NCBI RefSeq assembly: GCF_013032855.1
Contig: NZ_WQDA01000001.1
Coordinates: forward strand, 689,501 to 753,500
Length of the DNA stretch: 64,000 nt
From: Ruegeria arenilitoris
GTDB taxonomy: Bacteria; Pseudomonadota; Alphaproteobacteria; Rhodobacterales; Rhodobacteraceae
Reading direction: 5' to 3'
Part shown: piece by piece, positions 42,674 to 51,385 of the stretch
How the letters are laid out: every line of letters starts with the position of its first letter
How positions within the stretch are numbered: position 1 is the first letter of the stretch
Notes under the pieces: generated by a model
What the model saw: the letters and a program-made list of their open reading frames with translations, nothing else
Told to the model about the DNA's origin: nothing
Databases searched by the model: none
Position numbers and translations under genes: made by a program

Positions 42674-43839
42674 CCAGCCATTTTCTGCCCGACATCAAAC
42701 TGTGTGCCGGTCGCTGGATAGACGGCCCACATGCCCAGATAACCCACGAAATCACCTATCACCAGTTGGCCGAGATGGTGGAAAGCCCGGCCACCCGTCG
42801 CGCAAAGATGGCGGCGTCTTGGTTCATGCCATCGTCGTATTCAGGTGTCGGGGCGCGAACCGCCGTGGCGCAGCTGGCGAAGGGAACCTACTGGGCCCTG
42901 ATTGGCGACATCGACAAGCCCGACTATGTTCTGGCCGACCTGTTGGATGCTGCCCGGGACACCGCCCCCGGCTGTTCGTTTCTCATCTACTCGACGCCCA
43001 GTTCCACCGAGGAAGTCAAACGGTGGCGGGTGGTGTTTCCGTTGGCCGCGCCATTGGAGCCGGAACTCTACAGTCAGGTTTGCGGTGCCATGGTCGAACA
43101 GATGGCCGAGAATGGCGTCGTCGTGGCCCCGGAATCAGTGGACGTGGCCCGGGTCTATTTTGCCCCGACGCTGCTGCCCGGTGGCTACTACCGGTATCAC
43201 GTCGAGTATGGTCCAGGGTTGGTTCTGTTTGGGCACCCGCTGATGGCCCGTGCCAAGCAAATGAAGGACGAGGACGAGGCGCTTGCCCGGGTTGTGTTTG
43301 ACGACGAACCCAGTCTCGACAAGGCCACGTTGCGCCTGCTGCAGGACTATAACAACGAGCACCCGCTGCGAGACGAGTTCCCAAAGTTCGGGTACGTCCA
43401 GACCGGCGCGAAGCGTTGGCGTTCTCCCATGCAAACAAGCAAGATGGGTGGGACCGTTATCCACCCGCACAACCCGCTGCGTTGGGTGTCTCACTCCGTC
43501 ACCGATGCCAACTCTGGCTTGGGCAAGGAAACGAACAACTCAATGCAAATCAGGATGGCTGGGGGATACGATGGCGAACCCATCCGGTGCACCGGCGATG
43601 CGTTCGACCTGCTGGTCCATTACCGCTACGGGGGCAACTTTGCCCGGGCAATCCGGGACCTCAGACGGGCCAATGCAGGCGAACTGGGGGTCGAAATCAT
43701 GCGGGAACATGAAGGCCGTCGCGAATGGGCGAAAAAGCAGCGCCGGGGCATGGTCCACGAAGCCGCAAAGCAACTCGAAAAAGAAAGGGCCGAACAGAGC
43801 GAGTTGATGCGTCGTGCCCTCAAGGGGGACACGAAATGA
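42670..43839 (+). CDS. Primase-polymerase-like replication protein
   Basis: 389 residues. The N-terminal 190 residues resemble archaeo-eukaryotic primase/PrimPol domains of phage and plasmid replication proteins: ALIGDIDKPDYVLADLL near 76 carries a D-x-D pair, and YSTPSSTEEVKRWRVVFPLA near 106 has the S-x-R-W-R-V pattern. The C-terminal part (about 215-389) is basic and ends in a long Lys/Glu helix. It overlaps the SF3 helicase by 4 bp, so primase and helicase are coupled as in satellite pri-rep modules. No family name is certain. Confidence 0.7.
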   Translation: MTSHFLPDIKLCAGRWIDGPHAQITHEITYHQLAEMVESPATRRAKMAASWFMPSSYSGVGARTAVAQLAKGTYWALIGDIDKPDYVLADLLDAARDTAPGCSFLIYSTPSSTEEVKRWRVVFPLAAPLEPELYSQVCGAMVEQMAENGVVVAPESVDVARVYFAPTLLPGGYYRYHVEYGPGLVLFGHPLMARAKQMKDEDEALARVVFDDEPSLDKATLRLLQDYNNEHPLRDEFPKFGYVQTGAKRWRSPMQTSKMGGTVIHPHNPLRWVSHSVTDANSGLGKETNNSMQIRMAGGYDGEPIRCTGDAFDLLVHYRYGGNFARAIRDLRRANAGELGVEIMREHEGRREWAKKQRRGMVHEAAKQLEKERAEQSELMRRALKGDTK

Positions 43840-45440
43840 GCGACAAGACCGAGGAAGACAACGTAGTGAACTTGGGCTCGGTCCCTCAGGACATCCGGGA
43901 GCAACTGCGAGAACTCGTCATCGAGGACGACCCCATCAAGACCGACCTTGTGTTCAAGGAAATACAAAAACACCACCCCGGCATCACAAAAGAGGCCCTG
44001 AAAACCGAAATCAAGCGCCTGCGAAAAGCCGGTTTGACGTGGGCCCGGGGTCAGGAGGCCCCATTCGACTTGGCCGAGGTTCTGGAAAGCGACGAACCGT
44101 TGCCCTTGTCCAAGCCGGACGGGATTATCCCGTTCTATTATGGCAGCGAGGCCCGGGGCGACGCGTTCGGGATGGTTTTCCCGGACGGCAGGGTTTCGTT
44201 GTTGGGCTTCAACCAAGCAAAACGTCTGACGTCTCACTGGACGGTGCGGGATGTGCCTTACTACGACTACGTGATGGATACGCCCGACGCAAAGTTGATT
44301 GTGCCTCGGTCAACCATCGTCACGACCTCCGACAAGCCTTTCGTGAGGGTCGGAAATGACTGGCACGTCAACTTATGGAACGGGTTTGCGGTGGACCGGG
44401 TCGAGGGGGAAGCGAAACCGTTTCTGGACTTCGTCTATGGGGTGTTTGGCAAGGAACAGGGCGACTACCTGCTCAAATGGACTGCAACCAAGATACAAAA
44501 CCCCGGCTTGCGCCCGGACATCTTGGTCCACGTTATCGGCCCCGGGGGCACCGGCAAGTCGTTCTTCGGCGACACTATCCGGGCTATCTTCGGCAGCTAC
44601 CACAGCCAAGAAATGACGAGTTCGGGGCAGGCAGCTGGCAAGTTCCCGGACCTGTTTCCACAAACGCTTTTCGTCCACATCGACGAGATGAAAGTCACCC
44701 GGGACGAAGCAAACAAGTTCAAAAGCCTCATCACCGGACAGACGTTCCGCACGGAAATCAAGAACGAACCTGCGGTTTGGCACCATAACCATATGGCGTT
44801 CTATTCAACGTCCAACCACACCGACTCGCTGATCTTGGAACCCGGGGAACGGCGCTATGCCGTCCTCCACGCCGGAACCCGTTGGGAACAAAACCGCAAG
44901 TTCTTTGGCGACTTGCACCACTGGATGACGAAGGAGGATGGTTACGGCATCGTTCGGGCTTGCTTGGAGGACTTGGACGTGTCCGGATTCAACAGGTTCG
45001 ACGTTCCCAAGACCCAGTTGATGGCCGATGCCATCTATGGGGCGCTCCAAGGCGTCGACCTGTGGTGGTTCCGATGCATGCAAGCCCGGCACATCCTCGG
45101 GGAAGTCGGGCACCCGGAAACCGGGCCCGTGATACCCCAGACAGACAAAAACGGCACCGTCTCGTTCGACAAGGTGGAGGTTTTCGAGGCGTACAAAAAC
45201 TGGCAAAGCCAAACCCGGGACAAAAGCACCAAGTACACCCGGACCAACTCGTTCTGGAACCGTCTCATGGAAATCGGGGCCGTTTACAACAAAGAACACG
45301 GACGACCGCGACGAGTTGTTTGGCACGACTTGTCAGAAGCGCAGAGAAGGTTTGCCGAGTTTCACAAGGTCCCAGACGAACCAGAAGACCCCGACGCAAC
45401 GTGGGAGTTCGACCCGGACGCCGGAAAACCCGGGTTCTGA
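43836..45440 (+). CDS. SF3/D5-like replicative helicase
   Basis: 534 residues from the ATG at 43836, which overlaps the primase stop and follows AAGGGGGA. Walker A GPGGTGKSFF is near residue 239, Walker B LFVHIDEM near 280, sensor-1-type Asn in YSTSNH near 326 and an Arg finger candidate GERRYAVLHA near 341. This is the DUF5906/D5 N-type helicase seen in phages and islands. The N-terminal 70 residues are likely a winged helix (IQKHHPGITKEALKTEIKR). It ends before a non-coding block that may be the origin it acts on. Confidence 0.88.
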   Translation: MSDKTEEDNVVNLGSVPQDIREQLRELVIEDDPIKTDLVFKEIQKHHPGITKEALKTEIKRLRKAGLTWARGQEAPFDLAEVLESDEPLPLSKPDGIIPFYYGSEARGDAFGMVFPDGRVSLLGFNQAKRLTSHWTVRDVPYYDYVMDTPDAKLIVPRSTIVTTSDKPFVRVGNDWHVNLWNGFAVDRVEGEAKPFLDFVYGVFGKEQGDYLLKWTATKIQNPGLRPDILVHVIGPGGTGKSFFGDTIRAIFGSYHSQEMTSSGQAAGKFPDLFPQTLFVHIDEMKVTRDEANKFKSLITGQTFRTEIKNEPAVWHHNHMAFYSTSNHTDSLILEPGERRYAVLHAGTRWEQNRKFFGDLHHWMTKEDGYGIVRACLEDLDVSGFNRFDVPKTQLMADAIYGALQGVDLWWFRCMQARHILGEVGHPETGPVIPQTDKNGTVSFDKVEVFEAYKNWQSQTRDKSTKYTRTNSFWNRLMEIGAVYNKEHGRPRRVVWHDLSEAQRRFAEFHKVPDEPEDPDATWEFDPDAGKPGF

Positions 45441-46095
45441 GGTTCCCGTGCCGGGTTTCTGCCGGATTCGAGGGGCCTTCTGCCGGGTTTTCGAGAAAAA
45501 TACGGCAGGCTCGGAGCAAACTCCGTCCGTGCTTTCGCCGGGCTTGCCGGGCTTGCCGGGTTCTGGAAGCACACTTTCCCCCAAAAAACGAAAAAACCGG
45601 GCAGGGGGCCTTTCTCTCTTCACGCGCGTAACCCCGACAAAATACGGCAAATATGGCAAGCCCGGCGAGAATAAACTCCGTTCGTGTTCCGAAGCTGCCG
45701 TATTTTTGGAATCGAATACGGCAAACCCGGCAGAAGCCCGGCAGGAGAAGGCCAAGGGGCAGGTTTTCGCCCGGTTTCCGTCGCGCCGGGCCCACCATGC
45801 CATGGGTGTCCCCCTGTCCTGTTTTTCGCCCCGGGTGGGTGAGGTGGTCTGTTGGTGGGTTTGGGTTCCAGGAAAGGACCGCCGGGTGCCTGCCGTCCAC
45901 GCCCGGGTGCACAACGCCCCGACAACGGTGCTGCAACGTGATGGATAGACACGATATAGGCCGTTGGTTTTTCTTGGGAAAAAGGGGGGCGGTTGGTGCC
46001 TGTAAGGGGGGGAGGTTCAAAGATTCGCAATGATATGCCCACGCCACGCCCGCCCCGTTCTTTCAATTTGAACTACGACATGAGGAGCCCATTTG
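45441..46095. other. Non-coding, repeat-rich block (candidate origin or packaging site)
   Basis: No convincing gene in 655 bp. TACGGCA occurs at 45501, 45643 and 45717 and inverted (TGCCGTA) at 45696. CGCCGGGCTTGCC at 45536-45548 is matched by its reverse complement at 45655-45667. AAACTCCGTCCGTGC at 45518 recurs as AAACTCCGTTCGTGT at 45673. GCTTGCCGG is tandem at 45542-45559. Iteron-like repeats directly after a primase-helicase pair suggest the replication origin; location before the small terminase gene also suits a pac/cos site. Confidence 0.55.
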
Positions 46096-46560
46096 ATGGC
46101 CAATACGCGTACACCAAGCACCGTCGAGAGCCTGTGGAGCGCTCTTGGAGACGAACCGATTTCGTGGCCGGACGAGGTCGAGCCTTGGACCGAGAACCCG
46201 CAACAAGCCGAGGCTCTGTTCCAGTCGATTTTGGCCGGTCGGCCCCGGGCGCGTTGGGGTGATAGCGTTGACATCCGTCTCGCGGCCATTCTTGCCCGAA
46301 CAATTGCCCACCACGAGTTCTGTTATCGCATGGCTGAGGCCGATGGGTTTATTGTCCAAAACGAGAAAGGCGCAACGGTTCGTTCGCCGTGGTTGTCGCT
46401 GCACATCAACCTGTCCAGTTTGATTGTCGCGCAACAAAAGCAATTGGGCATCGTGGCCCGTCCGGGCAACAACAAGGTCGCAGACGACAACAAGGCCCAA
46501 GGTGAATCTGCCGCCCGGAAGTTGGGTCAAAAGACTGACAATTCGCCGCTTCTGGCCTAG
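46096..46560 (+). CDS. Phage small terminase subunit, P27-like
   Basis: 154 residues. The central helical part ILARTIAHHEFCYRMAEADG, then KGATVRSPWLSLHINLSSLIVAQQKQLGI, follows the P27 small-terminase pattern of two helices, an N-P-like turn and a terminal L-G motif. The ATG at 46096 has GAGGAG 9 bases upstream. No large terminase follows; instead come a strong terminator and a convergent gene. Small terminases carried without the large subunit are used by phage satellites to redirect packaging. Family assignment is by eye. Confidence 0.6.
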   Translation: MANTRTPSTVESLWSALGDEPISWPDEVEPWTENPQQAEALFQSILAGRPRARWGDSVDIRLAAILARTIAHHEFCYRMAEADGFIVQNEKGATVRSPWLSLHINLSSLIVAQQKQLGIVARPGNNKVADDNKAQGESAARKLGQKTDNSPLLA

Positions 46561-46593
46561 TCCTTCGACGGCTCACCGATCATTGTGTCAAAG

Positions 46594-46625
46594 AAAAAGG
46601 CCTTGCGATGCAGCAAGGCCTTTTT
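46594..46625. terminator. Bidirectional rho-independent terminator
   Basis: AAAAAGGCCTTGC-GATGCA-GCAAGGCCTTTTT: a GC-rich stem flanked by A5 and T5, so it works in both directions. It lies 33 bp after the small-terminase stop and serves the convergent outer-membrane protein gene as well. Confidence 0.93.
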
Positions 46626-46696
46626 GCGAACAGTTGCCATCGAGGGAAACGACTAACGGCTCATAGCATACTGAACTTCACAAATAGAAGTTTCGA

Positions 46697-47389
46697 TTAA
46701 AACCTGTAATCGGCTGTCAACTTCCAAACACTGTAGGTCGTGTCAAAATACCGAGTGGACGGCAGCCTGTTCCCAGGAACTTGGAACGAATATGTATCGC
46801 CACCCAAATCAGTGTATGAGTAATCCAGACCGACAATCCATTTGTCAGTTGCTGCGTACCGAACGCCCAGACCTGCGGTGATACCACTTCGCAGACTGTC
46901 TCCAGATGCGTCGTACTTGCCTGAAGTAGCACACGTTCCAAACATGGCCCCTCCGGGGCATGACTGACCGTAGCCAACATTTGCAAAACCCAAACCAATT
47001 GTCGCATACGGCATCCATCTGTCCGCTGCGTATCCAAGTCTGACTTTTACACCGCCAAAACTCTTAATCTCGCTGGTCTGTTTAAGAAAGTTACCATCGG
47101 CGACGCTGTCATCTATATCGCCGAAGTTTAAGTCCATCGTAACGCCTAGGACCATGTTGTTTGCAAATTGATTGTCGTAAGCGATCTGGCCGCCCAATGC
47201 CCAGCCACTTGGCTCTTGATCGGGAATACCGCCGATTGCTGCAGCAAGCGGCAGCTGCTCACCATCGCCTGAGACGCTTGATATAGCCAAGCCTCCCGAC
47301 CAACCTGTCCAGTCGTACAATTCCTGCGCCAACGAAGCCGTAGGGCTAACTATTGCCAACGCGGCGATTGTTTTAAGAAACTTCTTCAT
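46697..47389 (-). CDS. Outer-membrane beta-barrel protein (porin/OmpW-Omp25-like)
   Basis: 230 residues. A signal peptide (MKKFLKTIAALAIV...ASLA) is followed by an eight-strand-barrel pattern of alternating residues: GWALGGQIAYDNQF, VKVRLGYAADRWMPYATIGLG, GVRYAATDKWIVGLDYSYTD and last strand YSVWKLTADYRF with C-terminal Phe. The ATG at 47389 has AAGGAG 8 bases upstream; a GTG two codons earlier is too close to it. Clearly more AT-rich than flanking phage genes and transcribed against them, so a separately acquired cargo gene. It could change surface properties or phage adsorption. Confidence 0.8.
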   Translation of the reverse strand: MKKFLKTIAALAIVSPTASLAQELYDWTGWSGGLAISSVSGDGEQLPLAAAIGGIPDQEPSGWALGGQIAYDNQFANNMVLGVTMDLNFGDIDDSVADGNFLKQTSEIKSFGGVKVRLGYAADRWMPYATIGLGFANVGYGQSCPGGAMFGTCATSGKYDASGDSLRSGITAGLGVRYAATDKWIVGLDYSYTDLGGDTYSFQVPGNRLPSTRYFDTTYSVWKLTADYRF

Positions 47390-48051
47390 TTTCACTGCTC
47401 CTTACATCTTACTTTTTTTCTTTTAGCCTAGTCGTTTGAACCGAAGGCACCAAGTAAATCTGCAAAGTCACTATTGATTTGTTAAATATGATTTCTTGAA
47501 TGTTGCCTTAAAGACTCAATTATTTGGAAAGCCGCCCGCAAACTGTGTTGTCAAACCAAAGGTTGACCCTCGAGTAGTTTGAGAATTGAAGGTTATCACT
47601 GAAAACCCTTCTCCCGTCGGCCTTGGTTTAGATGAGGGACGCCGCCTAGGGCGGTTCCGGCGATGCGCTGCTCGTATGCCGTTTCAGCCGCTCGTTTTCC
47701 CAACGCAGACGTTCCAGTTCGCTTTCTTCGCTGACCCAATCGGGGATATCTTGCCTGTCTGCTTCGAAACGTCCTTGTGAATCCGAGTTCGTGTAAATTT
47801 TGGTTGCGTTGGGCCGCGATTTGTATTTGTCGAGCAATGGCCGCGCACCGGAGATCCGCGCATCGTTTGGCTTGTTCGCAGTCATATGTATTGCTGGGGA
47901 CTTGTAGGGCAGCGTCCATATACATGCCGACATCCAAACACTTCCGGTCTTATGGCGACCATATACCGAGTAACGCTCGGATTTTGTCAATATTCTCAAA
48001 GATATATCAGCCGTGTTTTGTTGGGTTTGTAGATACCCGACGAGGTCCCAG
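47390..48051. other. AT-rich intergenic block between cargo and capsid modules
   Basis: 662 bp with base composition unlike the surrounding phage genes. It should hold the promoter of the leftward outer-membrane gene and, near 47985-48050, that of the rightward capsid genes; a short CCGAG-TAACG-CTCGG hairpin followed by ATTTT lies at 47966-47985. One weak minus-strand ORF (47646-47885) is listed separately; nothing else is supported. Confidence 0.45.
47646..47885 (-). CDS. Possible small protein with C-terminal coiled coil
   Basis: 79 residues from an internal ATG; the open frame continues upstream to 48101 but would overlap the next gene. The C-terminal part ESELERLRWENERLKR is a good coiled-coil heptad pattern, similar in look to the end of IS3-type OrfA proteins, so this could be a transposase or regulator remnant. 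There is no clear ribosome site. Weakly supported. Confidence 0.25.
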   Translation of the reverse strand: MTANKPNDARISGARPLLDKYKSRPNATKIYTNSDSQGRFEADRQDIPDWVSEESELERLRWENERLKRHTSSASPEPP

Positions 48052-48624
48052 ATGTTGCTGACTGCAACCACCGCCGAAAAGCACCTGCTGTCCCTGCACA
48101 AGGACGGGGGGAGCCTGCGTCATCGGCTTTCCAAGACCAGCCGAGCCGAGGAAAACGGCACCCCTGGTGCCCGGGAAGAACGGCAACGCATCTCGTCCCA
48201 AATCAAGCAAACACATGCACTCGCCGCCATCGCGCGTTCGGCGATGGAGCGCCGGGGCGCTGATGCCCGACAGGCCGCGAGTGTTCTGCGTCTGCGCACC
48301 AAGACAACGGGTTCAGTCTTGGGTGTGGAGCCCGACAGTCTGGCCGCTTTTGCGCTGTTGTGTGTTCGGTTCGTCGACGACCCGGACCGTTTGGACATGT
48401 TAGCCGCCCGGATGGATGCCGTTGCTCGAGGTTGCAACGATGCATGCGTCCGGTTCGACCGGCTGTCGGGTGAAATCAATTCTTCCATCCAGTGCAGCAT
48501 GGCGTTGGTCGACTTGGTCGATGCCCTGCCAGACCACGGTTTCGACCCGCATTCGGGTGGGGCCAAGCAACTGCGCCAGACCTACATCGGTTGGGCCAAG
48601 CAAGCGAAAAGGGACTTTCGATAG
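48052..48624 (+). CDS. Hypothetical protein preceding the capsid gene
   Basis: 190 residues, mostly helical, Ala/Arg-rich, with a basic N-terminal third (GGSLRHRLSKTSRAEENGTPGAREERQR). The ATG at 48052 is preceded by CGAGG; an upstream ATG at 48013 lies in a non-protein-like stretch. It abuts the next ORF with no gap and sits two genes before the capsid, the position where complete phages keep terminase/portal genes, but it resembles neither. No family recognised. Confidence 0.6.
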   Translation: MLLTATTAEKHLLSLHKDGGSLRHRLSKTSRAEENGTPGAREERQRISSQIKQTHALAAIARSAMERRGADARQAASVLRLRTKTTGSVLGVEPDSLAAFALLCVRFVDDPDRLDMLAARMDAVARGCNDACVRFDRLSGEINSSIQCSMALVDLVDALPDHGFDPHSGGAKQLRQTYIGWAKQAKRDFR

Positions 48625-48843
48625 ATGCAAAATCCATTTCGAGACACCGCCCCGGCACCCCGGGCCACCGCCAAGGGTCCATCCACCAAACAGGTCGCCG
48701 AGGTGATGGGGCAACTCATCGTTAAGCACACCCGGGAAATCAACCGCCGACTGGACGTGCTCGAGGAGAAAGTCGCGTTTATCGGGGACCAAACCGCAAA
48801 CCACATCGAGGCGTCGTCCAAGGCGTTCTTGCAGGAGGACTGA
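48625..48843 (+). CDS. Small coiled-coil protein before capsid
   Basis: 72 residues. A disordered Pro/Ala start leads to a helix KHTREINRRLDVLEEKVAFIG with heptad spacing. Starts on the base after the previous stop, and its stop is 3 bp before the capsid ATG. Size, helix content and place suggest a scaffold- or head-size-determining protein, but this is inference only. Confidence 0.55.
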   Translation: MQNPFRDTAPAPRATAKGPSTKQVAEVMGQLIVKHTREINRRLDVLEEKVAFIGDQTANHIEASSKAFLQED

Positions 48844-48846
48844 TAG

Positions 48847-50241
48847 ATGAAGGACATCCAAAACGACCCTCGCGTCCAAGCACTGCCGGAAGCAGTACGG
48901 ACCAAGTTCGTCAAAAAGGCCGAGGAAGCGCAAGCCGCCATCCTTTGGGACGCCATCGCCGAGGAATACGCCGAGGCCAACGAGGCGCGTATCGTCCTGC
49001 CGACCGTCAAAGCCGAAATGGCCGCTTTGCGCCGGGCCGTCGAAAGGCCGATAAATGCCACGCTAACCCAACCCAAACCAGCGACCGCCAAGAAACCCCA
49101 AAAGGTGCTTCCGGCCTCGCGACTGCTGGCCGCAAACGTGGCCGCGCACATGATGCATCGTTTGGGTGGTAATAAGCCGGAATCAAACCTGACCAAGCTG
49201 TTGCCCGGGGAAGAACACCGCATCGCTCGTCGGCTGGCAAAGTCGGCCACCGTCCCGGGTTCGACAACGGATGCCGGGTGGGGTGCCGAACTCGTCCAGT
49301 CTGATGTCGGGGCGTTTTATCGTTCGCTCAAAGAGCGTTCGGCGGTCGCACAGCTGGCCCAGTTGGGCACCAGTGTCGATTTCGGTGGCAACTCAAGCAT
49401 CACGTTCCCGCACCGGGGCGCAAACGACGAGGGAAGCCTGAAACCGGCGTTCGTGCAAGAACGCGCAACCATTCCGGTCAGTTCGGCAACGCTCGGATCG
49501 ACCACGATGGACAAGTTCAAGCTGGGCATCATCACTGTCGCAACAGATGAACTCATTCGGGTGTCCAACATCTTGGACGTGATGGAGCAGATGATTCAGG
49601 ACGACGTCGCGGAGGGCTTGGACTTCCACGTTCTGGACCCAACAAGCACGGCCATTCCGGCTGTACGTCCGGGTGCCATCACCGTTACTGCGCCGAACCA
49701 AGCATCCGCAGGCGACACGCTCGACAACATCCTGACGGACATTCGTTGGCTTCGGGGCAACCTGAGCAACGCCCGTCACCCTGCTATCATCATGCACAGC
49801 GACCACGCACGAGCCTTGGAGATGTTGCAGGTGGACGGTCGGTTCCCACTGGCCGCGATGGTCGAGCGGGGCAACCTTTGGGGCCTGAGCCTGATACACA
49901 GTCCGTTCGTGACCAAGGGCAATGTGATTGGGGTGGATGCTGCCGCCTATTACCATGCCAGCGACCTGCCCGAGTTGGACACAAGCAGCGCTGCAACGGT
50001 TGCTCTGGCGTCGGCCCAACCACCCGCCCCGCAGATGACGACCGCTGGCGGGGATGCCGACGCCGTCGACGAGCCGAACAGCATTCATGTGTCGGACGCC
50101 GCCGGAACTGGCCCGCCGACCAAGGTGGTGAGCACCTTCCAAACTAATTCGGTCGCCATGCGGATGGTCCATCCGGTGACTTGGGCCACGATGCCCAACG
50201 CGGTTTCGTACCTGACCGCCGTTACTTGGGGTGGGGCGTGA
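48847..50241 (+). CDS. HK97-like major capsid protein
   Basis: 464 residues. An N-terminal helical delta-like region (about 1-115) is followed by an HK97 core: AGWGAELVQSDVGAFYRSLKER, with key residues A-W-G, near 140; ATIPVSSATLG near 215; ILDVMEQMIQDDVAEGLD near 240; NARHPAIIMHSDHARALEML near 317; and a final MRMVHPVTWATMPNAVSYL. Length is a little above the usual 350-420. CAGGAGG precedes the ATG. No prohead protease or portal gene is adjacent. It would let the element build its own shell while borrowing other parts. Confidence 0.82.
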   Translation: MKDIQNDPRVQALPEAVRTKFVKKAEEAQAAILWDAIAEEYAEANEARIVLPTVKAEMAALRRAVERPINATLTQPKPATAKKPQKVLPASRLLAANVAAHMMHRLGGNKPESNLTKLLPGEEHRIARRLAKSATVPGSTTDAGWGAELVQSDVGAFYRSLKERSAVAQLAQLGTSVDFGGNSSITFPHRGANDEGSLKPAFVQERATIPVSSATLGSTTMDKFKLGIITVATDELIRVSNILDVMEQMIQDDVAEGLDFHVLDPTSTAIPAVRPGAITVTAPNQASAGDTLDNILTDIRWLRGNLSNARHPAIIMHSDHARALEMLQVDGRFPLAAMVERGNLWGLSLIHSPFVTKGNVIGVDAAAYYHASDLPELDTSSAATVALASAQPPAPQMTTAGGDADAVDEPNSIHVSDAAGTGPPTKVVSTFQTNSVAMRMVHPVTWATMPNAVSYLTAVTWGGA

Positions 50242-50486
50242 TGTTCGAGCCATCTCCGCACAAAAGCCTGACCTACACTACGAACCTTGCCGACTTCGAC
50301 TTGGACACGACAGTCAAACTAATTTCTGGGGTGGCATCCGAGGGCATATTGCAGGGTGTTATCCACCAGAGGGACGGAACCGCCATCGACAACGAGGCAA
50401 TCCAACAACGAGTTTCGGAGGCCGTGCTTTTCGTCCTCCGGGAAATCGAGGCCAGCAACCTCGAGACCACCGGCCCAACAAAATAG
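50241..50486 (+). CDS. Small protein coupled to capsid
   Basis: 81 residues, start overlapping the capsid stop by one base (TGATG). Acidic and mixed alpha/beta, ending EASNLETTGPTK. Tight coupling with the capsid gene implies a head-related role such as decoration or adaptor protein; no family recognised. Confidence 0.55.
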   Translation: MFEPSPHKSLTYTTNLADFDLDTTVKLISGVASEGILQGVIHQRDGTAIDNEAIQQRVSEAVLFVLREIEASNLETTGPTK

Positions 50487-50518
50487 GGCCAACAACACCA
50501 ACGAGGAGACTAGACCAA

Positions 50519-50737
50519 ATGGCCATTAGACGCAGACGAGACACCAGCGAAAACCCCGGACCGACCATCCACGTTGGGGTGGAACAGGTTCGAGGACGAG
50601 ACTACCCATCCCTGATCGTGACCGACCCCCGGACGGGCAAGCGGCACCGCATCGCTTTGAAAGAGGACGGGCCCGAGGTTCGGGGTTTGTGCCGGAATGA
50701 CCCGATCACGTTCCGTAGCTTGGAAATCCCGATCTAG
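50519..50737 (+). CDS. Small basic beta-rich protein after capsid module
   Basis: 72 residues, MAIRRRRDTSENPGPTIHVG start, with predicted strands SLIVTDPRTGKRHRIAL and ITFRSLEIPI. The ATG is preceded by CGAGGAG at good spacing, 32 bp after the previous stop. Last gene of the rightward capsid unit. Function unknown. Confidence 0.5.
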   Translation: MAIRRRRDTSENPGPTIHVGVEQVRGRDYPSLIVTDPRTGKRHRIALKEDGPEVRGLCRNDPITFRSLEIPI

Positions 50738-50744
50738 GATTCCA

Positions 50745-50772
50745 TTGCCTTACCCCAGAAGGCCCAAGGCAA
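50745..50772. terminator. Hairpin between convergent genes
   Basis: TTGCCTT pairs with AAGGCAA across 14 bases, between the stop of the capsid unit (50737) and the convergent lipoprotein stop (50775). There is no U-run, so it is a weak terminator candidate. Confidence 0.4.
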
Positions 50773-50774
50773 AG

Positions 50775-51149
50775 TTACCGCCTTAGCATTTGAGCCGTGG
50801 CCTCAATAACATACCAACAGTTTGCAGCTAATCCGTTAAGTCTTTCGGTACTGATGTTGCTTATTGCGTCAGCGCCTTGACCATAGGCTGCAATTTGCAA
50901 ATCATCTGTCAGGACAGCCATGTTTGGGGGGGCTTCTGTTGCGCTTCTGTGGCAACGCCGAACTGAAATTTCCCCCATGTTTTGGTACCCAGAGGGCGCA
51001 CTGGCAAAAACGGCAATGCTTCTGTTCGCTTCACGCTGAGCGAGAATCTGGTCATTCGAAATTACGGTACCTACCTGCCCTTCATAACCGGAACTGACGC
51101 AGGCGCTTAGTAGAAGCATGGGTAAGCATATTAGTTTAATTCTGTGCAT
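50775..51149 (-). CDS. Small lipoprotein
   Basis: 124 residues with a lipoprotein signal peptide, MHRIKLICLPMLLLSAC, whose lipobox LSAC sets Cys17 as the lipidated residue. The mature part has two further Cys (RRCHRS, ANCWYV). The ATG at 51149 has GAGGA 8 bases upstream; longer starts do not. More AT-rich than the phage-type genes, like the outer-membrane protein at 46.7 kb. Possible surface-exclusion or lysogenic-conversion protein; function unknown. Confidence 0.65.
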   Translation of the reverse strand: MHRIKLICLPMLLLSACVSSGYEGQVGTVISNDQILAQREANRSIAVFASAPSGYQNMGEISVRRCHRSATEAPPNMAVLTDDLQIAAYGQGADAISNISTERLNGLAANCWYVIEATAQMLRR

Positions 51150-51385
51150 TCTTGGAATCCTCATGGTTGCCACTGCACGTACACTGCGGCAGGAGCACGA
51201 GCTTGATATCTACTGCCATTTTCTTTCGGTAATTCGCCAAAACGGAGCAAAACACCTCGCAATTGCCAGTGAAGTTTTGAAGTCGTTACGAGGCTACGGA
51301 AGGTAATTTCGAGGGTTTGTCGGTATAGATATGCCCAGGACTCGCCCCAGACCCACGGAAACCCCCTTCCCTTGGCTCTCTTGGG

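Noticed and set aside
45501..45723. CRISPR-like spacing of the TACGGCA repeats
   Set aside because: Repeats are only 7 bp and the intervals are uneven (142, 53 and 21 bp), with one copy inverted; no cas genes.
45265..46066. Several overlapping minus-strand frames (148-260 codons) in the block after the helicase
   Set aside because: Proline/arginine-rich and low complexity, in two competing frames, with no ribosome sites; the DNA repeats explain their periodic look better.
51118..51306. 62-codon plus-strand frame with a hydrophobic start
   Set aside because: It overlaps the signal-peptide end of the convincing minus-strand lipoprotein gene and lacks a ribosome site.
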